Both the position numbers and the translations under genes were made by a program. A stretch of 64,000 nucleotides of DNA from an uncultured Flavobacteriaceae bacterium (GTDB lineage: Bacteria > Bacteroidota > Bacteroidia > Flavobacteriales > Flavobacteriaceae): NCBI GenBank assembly GCA_947502975.1, contig CANNBV010000002.1, forward strand, positions 1-64,000. Direction: 5' to 3'. Shown in pieces: positions 1 through 7,862 of this stretch; position 1 is the stretch's first letter; every line of letters begins with the position of its first letter. The notes under the pieces were generated by a model. That model searched no databases. It was given only the letters and a program-made list of their open reading frames with translations, and was not told where the DNA came from.

Positions 1-558
1 ACTGCTAGTGCTGACCGTACATTTAACATTGTTGTGAATGCTGATATGACAACTGCTGATGCTTCAGCGTATTCGGTCCCTTCGTCTGTTACTGTTCCTG
101 CAAACTCTAACATTGGAACTTTTGACTTTGGTGTTGTAGGGCCTAATATAAACCCATCAGGATCTGATATGTTAGTCTTAGACTTTACATCTCAAGATGG
201 ATTAGAAATAGGCGCCTCTATGCAAATAAATCTAAAGCAAGTATGTCCAAACCCTGAAGTAATCTTAGATATCACCTTTGATGACTGGCCAGAGGAAATC
301 TACTGGAGTATAACAGACTCAGGTGACAATACTGTATTTGAGAGTGCTACTCCTGCTGGATTTGGTGCTTATGATGGACTGACTGGTGGTATCACTAGAA
401 ACATCTGTCTTGCTTCTGGAACCTATACTTTTTCTATTGTTGACCGTTTTAGTGATGGCGCAGGACCTTTCTCACTTACTTTTGAGGATGGAACTCCAAT
501 TGGAGCTTCTGATGGAAGTTATGGAGCAGGAACTACTATTACTATTACTGTGCCGTGA
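1..558 (+). CDS. C-terminal part of a large secreted or surface protein (5' end outside window)
   Basis: The reading frame is open from base 1 and ends at TGA 556-558, so the gene begins before the window. The visible 185 residues are rich in Gly, Thr, Ser and Asp and look like beta-sandwich modules of extracellular Bacteroidota proteins. The last 100 residues (ILDITFDDWPEEIYW, then ICLASGTYTFSIVDRFSDG) resemble a module in which a pattern of charge and aromatic residues describes a surface beta-domain. No type IX sorting domain follows, since the protein ends in ITITVP. A strong hairpin terminator lies 40 bp downstream. The function is not recognisable without the N-terminus. Confidence 0.75.
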   Translation, partial: TASADRTFNIVVNADMTTADASAYSVPSSVTVPANSNIGTFDFGVVGPNINPSGSDMLVLDFTSQDGLEIGASMQINLKQVCPNPEVILDITFDDWPEEIYWSITDSGDNTVFESATPAGFGAYDGLTGGITRNICLASGTYTFSIVDRFSDGAGPFSLTFEDGTPIGASDGSYGAGTTITITVP

Positions 559-594
559 TAGAAAATTCTATTGTCTAAACAAACTTAAACTAGA

Positions 595-631
595 AAAACC
601 GAGATAGAATTATTGACTATCTCGGTTTTTA
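595..631. terminator. Bidirectional intrinsic terminator
   Basis: Arms AAAACCGAGATAG and CTATCTCGGTTTT surround a short loop and are followed by TTTATTT. The site lies between the convergent ends of the partial gene (plus) and lspA (minus), so it probably serves both. Confidence 0.85.
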
Positions 632-638
632 TTTAGTA

Positions 639-1136
639 TTATTCAACGGTTTTTTTCTTCTTCTTTAACATCATAACTACCAAAATAATCATTCCTGTAG
701 TTACCGATAAGTCTGCTAAATTAAAAATACCTGTTCTTATAAGATCTGTAATGTGTATGTATAAAAAATCAGTTACACTACCATATGCAAAACGATCATA
801 GACATTTGCAATACCACCACCTATAATACTTGCAAAGGCAAATAAAGACCAGTTATCTAAACTTTTATCTTTTATAACATGTCTCAGAACAAAACCTAAA
901 ACTATAACAGGTAGAATAAGTAATAAGATTAATTTAAGTGTAGGATTTAAGTCTCCTCCCATACCCAAAAAGGCACCATCGTTTTCAACATTCATTAATT
1001 GAAAAAAATCACCAATAATAGGTGAAGAAGTGCCAGCTAAAACGTATTTTCTAACTAATACTTTAGAAATTTGATCAACACCAATAGTTAAAACAATGGT
1101 AATTAAAATAAAGGCTGTTCGGCGAGTAAGTTTCAT
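639..1136 (-). CDS. lspA: Lipoprotein signal peptidase (signal peptidase II)
   Basis: This inner-membrane aspartyl protease cleaves signal peptides from prolipoproteins after lipidation. At 165 aa it has the usual length. It shows the family signatures: DQISK at residues 21-25, NVENDGAFLG near 50, GGGIANVYDRFAYGSVTDF near 106-124 with the first catalytic Asp, and FNLADLS near 139 with the second. Four hydrophobic segments are visible and the C-terminus is a short lysine-rich tail. The gene starts directly after the fabD stop codon, so the two are probably co-transcribed. This window encodes several lipoproteins that would be its substrates. Confidence 0.96.
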   Translation of the reverse strand: MKLTRRTAFILITIVLTIGVDQISKVLVRKYVLAGTSSPIIGDFFQLMNVENDGAFLGMGGDLNPTLKLILLLILPVIVLGFVLRHVIKDKSLDNWSLFAFASIIGGGIANVYDRFAYGSVTDFLYIHITDLIRTGIFNLADLSVTTGMIILVVMMLKKKKKTVE

Positions 1137-2030
1137 TTATGCGTCAGCTTGAAAGGTTGCAGATTCAGTTTGAGCTTCTCTATTTATTTTTTTCACTAAA
1201 CCTTGTAAAACCTTACCAGGTCCAACCTCAGTAAAAAGTGTAGCGCCATCAGATATCATTTGTTGTACAGATTGTGTCCAACGTACAGGAGCCGTTAATT
1301 GAGAAATTAAATTGGTTTTAATCTCATTTTCATCACTTACTGCACTAGCAGTTACGTTTTGATAAATATGGCAATTAGGCGTATTAAACGTCGTATTCTC
1401 AATGGCAGCTGCTAACTCTTCACGGGCAGGCTCCATTAATGGGGAATGAAATGCACCGCCAACAGGCAATACTAATGCACGACGCGCCCCTTCCTCTTTT
1501 AAAGTTTCACAAGCTTTATTTATGGCATCTATTTCTCCAGAAATCACTAGTTGACCTGGACAATTATAATTTGCAGCAACTACAACACCTTCGGTGGTAG
1601 CACAAACTTTTTCAACTATATCATCTTCTAAACCTAATACAGCGGCCATAGTACTTGGTTGTAATTCGCATGCTTTTTGCATGGCTAGAGCACGCTGAGA
1701 CACTAATTTTAAACCATCTTCGAAATTAAGAACTCCATTCGCTACAAGTGCAGAAAACTCTCCAAGAGAATGCCCCGCAACCATATCAGGCTTAAAAGCA
1801 CTTCCTAAAGTCTTCGCTAAAATCACAGAATGCAGAAATATAGCAGGTTGTGTAACTTTGGTTTCTTTTAAGTCTTCAGCAGTACCTTCAAACATGGTAT
1901 CTGTAATTGAGAATCCAAGAATATCATTAGCTTGTTCAAAAAGGTCTTGAGCTAAAGGTGAGTTTTCATAAAGGTCTAAACCCATTCCTGAGAATTGAGC
2001 ACCTTGTCCTGGAAATATATATGCGTTCAT
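1137..2030 (-). CDS. fabD: Malonyl-CoA:ACP transacylase
   Basis: FabD transfers malonyl groups from CoA to acyl carrier protein to feed fatty-acid elongation in the cytoplasm. The 297-aa product has the family's normal length. It carries PGQGAQ at residues 7-12, the nucleophile elbow GHSLGE at 86-91 (Ser88), a conserved Arg region (QRALAMQ), and the active-site His in GGAFHSPLM near 197. It is immediately upstream of lspA with no gap. The ATG at 2030 opens directly on the family's N-terminal sequence. Confidence 0.97.
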   Translation of the reverse strand: MNAYIFPGQGAQFSGMGLDLYENSPLAQDLFEQANDILGFSITDTMFEGTAEDLKETKVTQPAIFLHSVILAKTLGSAFKPDMVAGHSLGEFSALVANGVLNFEDGLKLVSQRALAMQKACELQPSTMAAVLGLEDDIVEKVCATTEGVVVAANYNCPGQLVISGEIDAINKACETLKEEGARRALVLPVGGAFHSPLMEPAREELAAAIENTTFNTPNCHIYQNVTASAVSDENEIKTNLISQLTAPVRWTQSVQQMISDGATLFTEVGPGKVLQGLVKKINREAQTESATFQADA

Positions 2031-2075
2031 ATGGATTAGTTTTTAGTGCAGCTAAAATAGAAATAAAAAATATAA

Positions 2076-3632
2076 TTATAGGTTATTCGTTGCCGCTTCT
2101 GCACATCGTTCTCCGTCCATTGCTGCAGAAACTATACCACCAGCATAACCACCGCCTTCTCCACAAGGATATAAATTTGTTATTTGGTGATGTGCTAATG
2201 TTTCATTTCTTGGAATACAAACAGGAGATGAGGTTCTAGACTCTACACCAACAATATTGGCTTCTTCGGTATAATAACCTTTCATTTTTTGTCCGAAAGC
2301 TTGAAAACCTTTTCGTAATCGGCTACCTATTAGTTTGGGTAAAAGGGAATGCAAAGGTGCGGAATTCAATCCAGGTTGATATGACGTATCATTCAAATTT
2401 GAAGAAAGTTTTCCTTCAACAAAATCGGTTAATCGTTGTGCTGGTGCAACCTGACTTCTTCCACCTGAAGTAAAAGCCAGTTTTTCTAAATTCTTTTGAT
2501 ATTCTAAGCCCTTTAGAGCACCAAATTGTTCATATTTTGGTAAATCTTTATTCACATCAATTTCAACTACAATACCCGAATTGGCATACAGATTATTTCT
2601 TTTTGATGGGGACATACCATTTACGACAACTTCTCCATTTGCTGTAGCTGCTGGAACAATGAACCCGCCAGGGCACATACAAAAAGAGTACACACCTCTA
2701 TCGTTTACCTGGTTTACTAAACTGTATGAAGCAGCTGGAAGTAATTCGTGTCGTTCTCCAGAACAGTGGTATTGAATACTATCTATAATATGTTGCGGAT
2801 GCTCTACCCGAACACCCATTGCAAATGATTTTGCTTCTAAAGTAATTTGCTTTTTATGAAGTAAATAAAAGATGTCACGGGCTGAATGCCCCGTTGCTAA
2901 AATTACTTTTTCAACTGGAATTTCTTTATCGTTTTGAATTTGAATGGCTTTAATTTTATTATTTTTAATAATAAAATCGGTAACTCTGGTTTCAAAATGA
3001 ATTTCACCTCCAAATTTCAAAATGGTTTCTCTAATATTTTGAACTACTTTTGGAAGTTTATTAGTACCAATATGTGGATGTGCATCAATAAGAATTTGGT
3101 CGGTTGCTCCATGAAACACTAGGTTCTCAAAAATACGTCGTACATCGCCACGTTTTAAACTTCTCGTATACAGTTTACCATCGCTGTAAGTTCCAGCACC
3201 ACCTTCTCCAAAACAATAATTAGAATCTTCATTCACAAAATGGTCTTGATTTATAGCTTTTAAATCTCTACGACGATCTTGTACATTTTTTCCACGTTCT
3301 AGGACTATAGGTTTAAAACCGAGTTCTATACAACGTAATGCAGCATACATGCCAGCTGGACCAAAACCAATAATATGAATGTGTTTTGCTTTTGAAATAT
3401 CTTTATAATCAAACACATATTCAGAATTTTTTGGAAGCGCTTCTCTAATAAAAACAGCAACCTTATAATTAAAAAATATTTTTGGTTTTCTAGCGTCAAT
3501 AGACTTTCGTAGTATTTTAACACCCGTTATATCTTCTTTATCAATATCTAATTTGATAGCAGATTTTAAAACTAAAATATTATTAATTTCTTCTTCCTTT
3601 AGAGTAATACGTAGTTGTATCTCTTTTACCAT
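2076..3632 (-). CDS. FAD-dependent dehydrogenase of the COG2509 type
   Basis: This is a 518-aa flavoprotein of a family widespread in bacteria whose substrate is generally unknown. An N-terminal 85-residue domain precedes the dinucleotide-binding fold, whose GFGPAG motif is at residues 89-94 and is followed by a typical ERG end of beta-2. Later conserved segments are CFGEGGAGTYSDGKLYTR, ATGHSARD and the C-terminal YPCGEGGGYAGGIVSAAMDG, which closes the FAD site. The gene sits 45 bp upstream of fabD in the same direction. The enzyme class is clear but the reaction is not. Confidence 0.88.
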   Translation of the reverse strand: MVKEIQLRITLKEEEINNILVLKSAIKLDIDKEDITGVKILRKSIDARKPKIFFNYKVAVFIREALPKNSEYVFDYKDISKAKHIHIIGFGPAGMYAALRCIELGFKPIVLERGKNVQDRRRDLKAINQDHFVNEDSNYCFGEGGAGTYSDGKLYTRSLKRGDVRRIFENLVFHGATDQILIDAHPHIGTNKLPKVVQNIRETILKFGGEIHFETRVTDFIIKNNKIKAIQIQNDKEIPVEKVILATGHSARDIFYLLHKKQITLEAKSFAMGVRVEHPQHIIDSIQYHCSGERHELLPAASYSLVNQVNDRGVYSFCMCPGGFIVPAATANGEVVVNGMSPSKRNNLYANSGIVVEIDVNKDLPKYEQFGALKGLEYQKNLEKLAFTSGGRSQVAPAQRLTDFVEGKLSSNLNDTSYQPGLNSAPLHSLLPKLIGSRLRKGFQAFGQKMKGYYTEEANIVGVESRTSSPVCIPRNETLAHHQITNLYPCGEGGGYAGGIVSAAMDGERCAEAATNNL

Positions 3633-3673
3633 GAATTGAAATTAAGGAAAGTTAAGATTGGAATTTATATATG

Positions 3674-4606
3674 TTATTTTCGTTCGTAAGTTATAAAAGA
3701 AAACTCATGGTCATGCTCAGCATCTTTTTTATTGAACACATTACTAGTTTCCTTCCAAGAAGATGTATCTAGTTCTGGAAAAAATGCATCAGCTTCAAAA
3801 TCTTCATGTACACGTGTTAATTCAATTTTGTCAACCAAATTAGCAGACAAAGCCTGTTTGTAAATCTGTCCGCCGCCAATAATAAAAGGCTGTTTATCAC
3901 TTTTAGCAGCATCAATGGCATCTTCTAGAGAGTGAACAATTATAACACCTTCAGGAGCCTTATAATCTTTTTGGCGTGTAATAACCACATGAGTTCTATT
4001 AGGAAGCGGTTTAGGGAAACTCTCAAAGGTTTTCCGTCCCATAATGATGTGATGTCCACTAGTTAAAGCTTTAAACCGTTTTAAATCATCACTTAAATGC
4101 CAAATGAGTTTATTTCCTAAACCTATAGCATTGTTTTCAGCGGCTGCAACAATAATAGTAATCTCAGATGTTTTTGAGGGTTTGCTGTTTTCAGAAGGGT
4201 TTAATTCATTAAACACCTCGCTTTTCGCTTTAAGTTCCTCTTCTTTTCTAAAACCATCTTTTAGCTTATCAATTCGTATCTGTTGTTTAGCAACCAGTTT
4301 TTCCAGTTGTTGCTGTTCCCAAGCTTTACCCATAAATTTATGGGTTACAAACACATTAAATAGGTGATATAAGAATAAAAACAACCAAATTAAAATGGCA
4401 TACACAAACCAATTGATACCTGCAATAGTAAAGTCTTTCCCAATACCTAAAACCGTATTGGCAGTAATTAATAGAACGCAACCAATTAAAAACAGAACAA
4501 AATGCGCATACAAACGCTTTTTCTGTTTAATGCGTTTTTGTGCATTTTCAATCAATTCTAATTGTGTTGCATCTATCTGTGGCTGCTGTTTTTTCTTTCC
4601 GAACAT
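3674..4606 (-). CDS. folA: 2TM-domain / dihydrofolate reductase fusion protein
   Basis: Residues about 148-310 form a complete dihydrofolate reductase: IVAAAENNAIGLGNKLIWHL with Trp169, the catalytic Asp at about 174, IMGRKTFESFP, and the cofactor loop FIIGGGQIY. Residues 1-125 are a different module: a charged N-terminus, two hydrophobic helices at about 33-54 and 62-88, then a charged, probably coiled-coil stretch. This matches the Bacteroidota 2TM domain. The normal enzyme is about 160-170 aa, so this protein is nearly twice the usual size and should hold the reductase at the inner membrane. The enzyme makes tetrahydrofolate and works with ThyA, whose gene lies beyond the accessory island. 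The linker (residues 126-147) is Ser/Pro/Lys-rich. Confidence 0.92.
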   Translation of the reverse strand: MFGKKKQQPQIDATQLELIENAQKRIKQKKRLYAHFVLFLIGCVLLITANTVLGIGKDFTIAGINWFVYAILIWLFLFLYHLFNVFVTHKFMGKAWEQQQLEKLVAKQQIRIDKLKDGFRKEEELKAKSEVFNELNPSENSKPSKTSEITIIVAAAENNAIGLGNKLIWHLSDDLKRFKALTSGHHIIMGRKTFESFPKPLPNRTHVVITRQKDYKAPEGVIIVHSLEDAIDAAKSDKQPFIIGGGQIYKQALSANLVDKIELTRVHEDFEADAFFPELDTSSWKETSNVFNKKDAEHDHEFSFITYERK

Positions 4607-4889
4607 GTGCTAATATAAAACCGTAAAGTTAAAGTTTTTTAATCAAATCTAAACGCAATACTCTAAACAGAAAAACGAAAACGTTTGCGAATGGAAATGA
4701 CTGAAAATCAATGTAAAAACTAAAAAATTATATTGTTAATACTACAATTATGCTCTTAATTTTTTCAGATACTATAAATTTAATAGAGCTCATATTAACA
4801 AATTGATAATTCTTTCAAGATAAGCCTTTTAAATATATGCAGAAATATATTCTTTTATAAATTTGTACCGTAATTAAACACTTATTATT
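4607..4889. other. AT-rich divergent intergenic region
   Basis: No open reading frame or RNA is recognisable. The region should contain the folA promoter on the minus strand and the promoter of the downstream small gene on the plus strand. Confidence 0.6.
4858..4865 (+). promoter_or_regulatory. -7 box of the CBM48-like gene
   Basis: TAAATTTG matches the Bacteroidetes consensus TAnnTTTG, 24 bp before the ATG. The expected -33 region is only AT-rich, so support rests on the -7 box and its position. Confidence 0.55.
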
Positions 4890-5186
4890 ATGGCTATTAA
4901 AAAACAGTATTTAAAGAGTAAACCTATATGTAAAGTAACATTTTCAATTGAAGCACCAGAAGCAAAAAAGGCTGCTGTAGTTGGAAGTTTTAACGATTGG
5001 AATACTAAAAAAGCACCATTAAAAAAATTAAAAAACGGTACGTTTAAAGCTACTTTAGACTTAGACAAAGACAGCTCTTACGAGTTTAAATATGTAGTAG
5101 ACGGTGAGTACGTAAACGATGCTGCTGCCGATGCTTATGCATGGAGCGATTATGCAGGTGCAGACAACAGTGTTGTAACTGTGTAA
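4890..5186 (+). CDS. Small isoamylase early-set / CBM48-like protein
   Basis: The 98-aa product is essentially one beta-sandwich domain like the glycogen-binding CBM48/E-set of AMPK beta subunits and branching enzymes. The core signature AAVVGSFNDWN (residues 29-39) is followed by YEFKYVVDGEYVND, as in AMPK-type domains. It has no signal peptide and no catalytic module, so it is cytoplasmic and may bind glycans or proteins. It has its own promoter and a strong terminator. As far as I recall, such small proteins are often found near folA and thyA in related genomes; this is not shown by the sequence itself. Confidence 0.85.
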   Translation: MAIKKQYLKSKPICKVTFSIEAPEAKKAAVVGSFNDWNTKKAPLKKLKNGTFKATLDLDKDSSYEFKYVVDGEYVNDAAADAYAWSDYAGADNSVVTV

Positions 5187-5208
5187 GTTTACATTTCAAA
5201 AATTAATT

Positions 5209-5241
5209 AAAAGCATCTTCTTTATAGAAGGTGCTTTTTTT
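5209..5241 (+). terminator. Intrinsic terminator of the CBM48-like gene
   Basis: Arms AAGCATCTTC and GAAGGTGCTT with loop TTTATA are followed by a run of seven T. It closes the conserved chromosomal unit just before the accessory island begins. Confidence 0.88.
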
Positions 5242-5244
5242 ATG

Positions 5245-5361
5245 ATTGGTATTTGGGCGTTACCCCGCTTGGTCGCTGATGCTCTCGAAGCGCGGTCGGG
5301 CTTTCCGCTATATCTTTTTTCGTGCCTCAAAAAGGATGCCGCTACAATCCCTAACGCGGGT
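5245..5361. repeat. Interspersed Bacteroidota repeat at the left island border
   Basis: This GC-richer segment holds GGGCGTTACCCCGC, GGTCGGGCTTTCCGCTATAT and CCTAACGCGGG. The last block can pair with the first (CCCGC with GCGGG). I recall very similar sequences recurring between genes in many Flavobacteriaceae, where they produce spurious reading frames beginning like WALPRLV. It is present once here. It is not part of the cassette consensus but directly adjoins the leftmost cassette site. Confidence 0.6.
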
Positions 5362-5413
5362 TTACCTGCCAGCTACATTTCAAGATGTAAATTGATGGTT
5401 TTTTTGAAGGTAT

Positions 5414-5548
5414 GTTTAACGTCTTTATGTATGATGTCGTTGCGTGTTTCAGCAACTAAATTTAGCAAACAAATCACAGATAGAAAATTTCGATGGAATT
5501 TTCGTAAGTCTACAGTGACCAAGCAATGAATCATAAACGGTGTTGTTA
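5414..5548 (-). repeat. attC-like site A (135 bp)
   Basis: The left core GTTTAAC (5414-5420) is GTTAAAC on the minus strand, a perfect GTTRRRY. The right core begins GTT at 5542. The outer arms contain GTCGTTGCGTG and AAGCAATGAATCATA. The central hairpin has arms GAAAATT and AATTTTC. It is the last site of the array in the transcription direction. Confidence 0.65.
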
Positions 5549-5636
5549 TTTCTTTGATTTTGAAGAATTTAAATTATTCTGCTAAATTCCGCACATATTT
5601 AAGTTTTTTTCAAGTTTACATTAAAATTTAAACATC

Positions 5637-5825
5637 TTAAATTTCAAAGTTAATGTTAAAGAAATATTCGCCAACAGCACTTCCAGCTTTATATATTAAG
5701 AAGATTGAGAATAATACAAGCAATACTTTTATAGATATGTCTATTGTTTGTTTATCCTTTTCTGATAAAGATTGGTATTTTGAAATGATTTTATCAAAAA
5801 TAAATTTTTTCTTTCGAGTTCCCAT
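5637..5825 (-). CDS. Cassette gene 1: small single-pass membrane protein, unknown function
   Basis: The 62-aa product has a basic N-terminal half (MGTRKKKFIFDKIISKYQ) and one clear membrane helix at about residues 30-52 (ISIKVLLVLFSIFLIYKAG), then a short tail. It belongs to no family I recognise. It lies between sites A and A2 on the same strand as the other cassette genes, with the start about 45 nt from the cassette edge. Its small size is common in cassette arrays. It could instead be a chance reading frame, but the ATG and the helix favour a gene. Confidence 0.6.
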   Translation of the reverse strand: MGTRKKKFIFDKIISKYQSLSEKDKQTIDISIKVLLVLFSIFLIYKAGSAVGEYFFNINFEI

Positions 5826-5861
5826 TAAACGATTTTACCTTACTTAGTATTTAATTGTAAT

Positions 5862-5932
5862 CAAATGTTACAAATATTATTTAGTTATTGAATTCGGCTC
5901 GGTGGCACAATGGGCAGTAAACGGTGTTGACT
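5862..5932 (-). repeat. Degenerate attC-like site A2
   Basis: The right half retains AAACGGTGTTGACT, which aligns with ATAAACGGTGTTG of site A. The left half is reduced to TGTTACAAATATTA, and there is no long central hairpin. It still separates two genes and its right end (GTTGACTGTTCG) is complementary to the far end of the next cassette (TGACTATCTAAC). It is probably a decayed or rearranged site. Confidence 0.4.
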
Positions 5933-5948
5933 GTTCGTTTTTTAATAC

Positions 5949-6299
5949 CTAAATACTTTGTCCAAAAGTCAATAGGTTATTATCTGGGTCTAGTAAGGCA
6001 AACTCTCTTTGTCCCCAAGGTTTATTTTCCAAGAGTCCATTTGGATGAATTTCTATTTTATTTTGAAGCATAGATTTATACAAACCGTCTATATTATCAG
6101 TTCTGATATAAACCATTCCATAATTCTCTTTTGGATTAAGTTCTATAAATTCAAAGAAGTGAATTTCTATGCCATCCTTCTTAACCATTAAATATCCTTC
6201 GTAATCACCTAATTCTTGAAAACCTAGTTGGTTTACATAATAACTTCTTGTATTAGATTTATTACGCATTGGTAATTTAGGGTTGATATCTGTTAACAT
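5949..6299 (-). CDS. Cassette gene 2: VOC-family (bleomycin-resistance/glyoxalase-like) protein
   Basis: The 116-aa product is one vicinal-oxygen-chelate fold of the bleomycin-binding type. It has paired beta-alpha-beta units, the motif VKKDGIEIHFFEF near residue 40-52, GMVYIRTDNIDGLY near 70, and the C-terminal block EFALLDPDNNLLTFGQ typical of this family. Family members bind and sequester glycopeptide-like drugs or act as small metalloenzymes, so a protective role is an inference. It is cytoplasmic. VOC proteins are a recurrent cargo of integron cassettes. The gene ends about 20 bp from the core of site A2. Confidence 0.85.
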   Translation of the reverse strand: MLTDINPKLPMRNKSNTRSYYVNQLGFQELGDYEGYLMVKKDGIEIHFFEFIELNPKENYGMVYIRTDNIDGLYKSMLQNKIEIHPNGLLENKPWGQREFALLDPDNNLLTFGQSI

Positions 6300-6350
6300 A
6301 AATTTATTATTTAGTTTAAATTTTAAATAGCACGTTTTCTTAAATGACTA

Positions 6351-6482
6351 TCTAACGGTTTCGACTATGAGTAGTTGCATGGTTAAGTCACTAATTTAGC
6401 AAACATTCCTGAACCAGAGGAAAATCCGTAGGATTTTCCGAGTGAGAACAGACCAAGCAATTATTTATAGCCATTGTTAGGC
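6351..6482 (-). repeat. attC-like site B (132 bp), best match to the integron core
   Basis: The left core is ATCTAAC and the right core GTTAGGC, both perfect matches to RYYYAAC and GTTRRRY. Inner arms CTATGAGTAGTTGC and GCAATTATTTATAG pair with few mismatches. The central hairpin arms are GGAAAATCC and GGATTTTCC. The stop codon of cassette gene 3 (TAA, 6477-6479 on the minus strand) lies inside the right core. Confidence 0.75.
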
Positions 6483-7001
6483 ATAGTATTCTTTCTTTAA
6501 TGTCTTTTTATATTTTGGAGCGTGCATTCTAAGTCTTTCGTATACTAAATATTTCAAGAGTTTGTCTTCTGAGTCAAACTCTTTTTCAAATGCTCGATAG
6601 TGCCTGTCATTAAAAATATACTTAAATGAATTATTGGTTTGCTCAATGTAAAATCCGTCTATTAGTTTGTCCTCCAGCTTATTGATATTCATCTTCTCAA
6701 TTAGATTTCTTTTCTTTAAGTGGTTGAAGTATTGATCAGGACTTATTGTTATATAATGGTCAAGTAAACCTGTTGGCACAAAATCATATTTTGTCAATCT
6801 TTTTACCGAGGATTCATCTTCAAAGTCAAGTATCCTAAATTGCTGTTCAATAGTTAATTTTGGATATCCAATTTCCTTATGTGCCTCGAATATTTCTTTA
6901 TATTTTTCTACATATTCTTTATTGTCTTTCCAACCAATAAATTTGTAATAGCTAAATCCTACTATAATTAATATAGTAAAAAAAGTGATTGTAAATGTCA
7001 T
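6477..7001 (-). CDS. Cassette gene 3: membrane-anchored protein of unknown function
   Basis: The 174-aa product has an N-terminal hydrophobic helix (residues 1-22, MTFTITFFTILIIVGFSYYK) that would anchor it in the inner membrane, followed by a charged soluble part rich in Lys, Glu, Tyr and Phe. I do not recognise the domain. The start codon is 17 nt from the cassette edge (GTTGGCATAATATTG on the minus strand) and the stop overlaps the site B core. There is therefore no room for a private promoter or terminator, and expression should depend on upstream transcription. Confidence 0.75.
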   Translation of the reverse strand: MTFTITFFTILIIVGFSYYKFIGWKDNKEYVEKYKEIFEAHKEIGYPKLTIEQQFRILDFEDESSVKRLTKYDFVPTGLLDHYITISPDQYFNHLKKRNLIEKMNINKLEDKLIDGFYIEQTNNSFKYIFNDRHYRAFEKEFDSEDKLLKYLVYERLRMHAPKYKKTLKKEYYA

Positions 7002-7011
7002 TTCAATATTA

Positions 7012-7140
7012 TGCCAACTTTCTGTGTATGGTTTCGTTGTGTAGAGACTAAGATAACAAAAAGGCGAGAACCCATTGTTCAGCAGCTAGGAAATTCCGAG
7101 TAGGAATTTCAGACGCAATGAACTATACACGGTGTTTTAA
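7012..7140 (-). repeat. attC-like site C (129 bp)
   Basis: The left core is TGCCAAC and the right core GTTTTAA. Outer arms are TGTGTATGGTTTCGTTG and GCAATGAACTATACAC. The central hairpin arms are GAAATTCC and GGAATTTC. Compared with sites B, E and F both arms have changed together. Confidence 0.65.
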
Positions 7141-7151
7141 GTAGTTGTGTT

Positions 7152-7701
7152 TTATTCTTGACATTTCATGAATACCCAGACTACTCCACCTTTCCCCCAA
7201 TCACCCAATAAGCCAATTGCAGTTTTACTTTTTAATGGAATAATGGTGTCAATCTTTTTTGGATTTACATCATCAATTGATGTAATCGATCCTAATTCAA
7301 AATCATAATTCCTTATTAACGTTAAACTACTGCGGCCCAACAAAATCAATTTCTTTTTTTCTTCAGTAGGATTTTCATAACGGTTGCTCATCACTTGATC
7401 GAAAGTTTTACTAGCTTTTTTTCTGTCTATGTCAAGTCTAACATAAATTCTTTGATGGTCTTTAACAATGATAGATTTTTGCTAAAAAAAAGGTTTTTTT
7501 CACAATTAGTGTGTCACCTAATTTGGAGATTAAGCGAAATTTCCCATTACAATTTGTGGATGTTTTTTCTTTGGTTCTAATATTTTGAACGCTTACTTCT
7601 TTTACATTAATATTTAACTCATTAGCAACATTACCCCATACTTCAAAGTTTTGACAATGAATTGAGAAAGGTATTATCAATATGATAAGAAATAGTTTCA
7701 C
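7152..7701 (-). pseudogene. Cassette gene 4: secreted CarboxypepD-reg/plug-like protein, broken by a +1 frameshift
   Basis: Two adjacent frames read as one protein. The N-terminal part (7462-7701, GTG start) has a signal peptide (MKLFLIILIIPFSIHCQ) and a carboxypeptidase regulatory-like beta domain ending KLGDTLIVKKTFFLAK. It then runs into a stop. Removing one base from the five-T run at 7476-7480 (AAAAA in the coding strand) continues the sequence as SIIVKDHQRIYVRLDIDRKK and into the second frame, ending GLLGDWGKGGVVWVFMK, which resembles the end of a TonB plug domain. The restored product would be about 182 aa and exported. The lesion is either a real inactivating insertion, programmed slippage, or an assembly error in a homopolymer. 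Confidence 0.75.
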
Positions 7702-7722
7702 AACTGTTCGTTTTACAATTAC

Positions 7723-7821
7723 TTACAACTTTTCGTATATGGAAAGTTGCGTGTTTGTGTGCGAGGATTTTCCGAAGGAAAATCAAAAGCTAGCAAACAA
7801 AGCAACTCACATTGGTTAAGC
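7723..7821 (-). repeat. attC-like site D (99 bp)
   Basis: The left core is TTACAAC and the right core GTTAAGC, a perfect GTTRRRY. The hairpin arms are GATTTTCC and GGAAAATC. It is shorter than its neighbours and has the same length as the solitary site at 57141. The two share most positions, including about 25 bp beyond the right core (GCACAAAATAGCAATTTTT). Confidence 0.7.
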
Positions 7822-7862
7822 ACAAAATAGCAATTTTTTATATACAATGAAGTAGTACGTTT

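Noticed and set aside
5242-5529. Plus-strand 95-aa reading frame beginning like WALPRLV
   Set aside because: It lies in the interspersed repeat and continues into attC-like site A. It has no ribosome-binding context or family, and similar spurious frames occur wherever this repeat is found.
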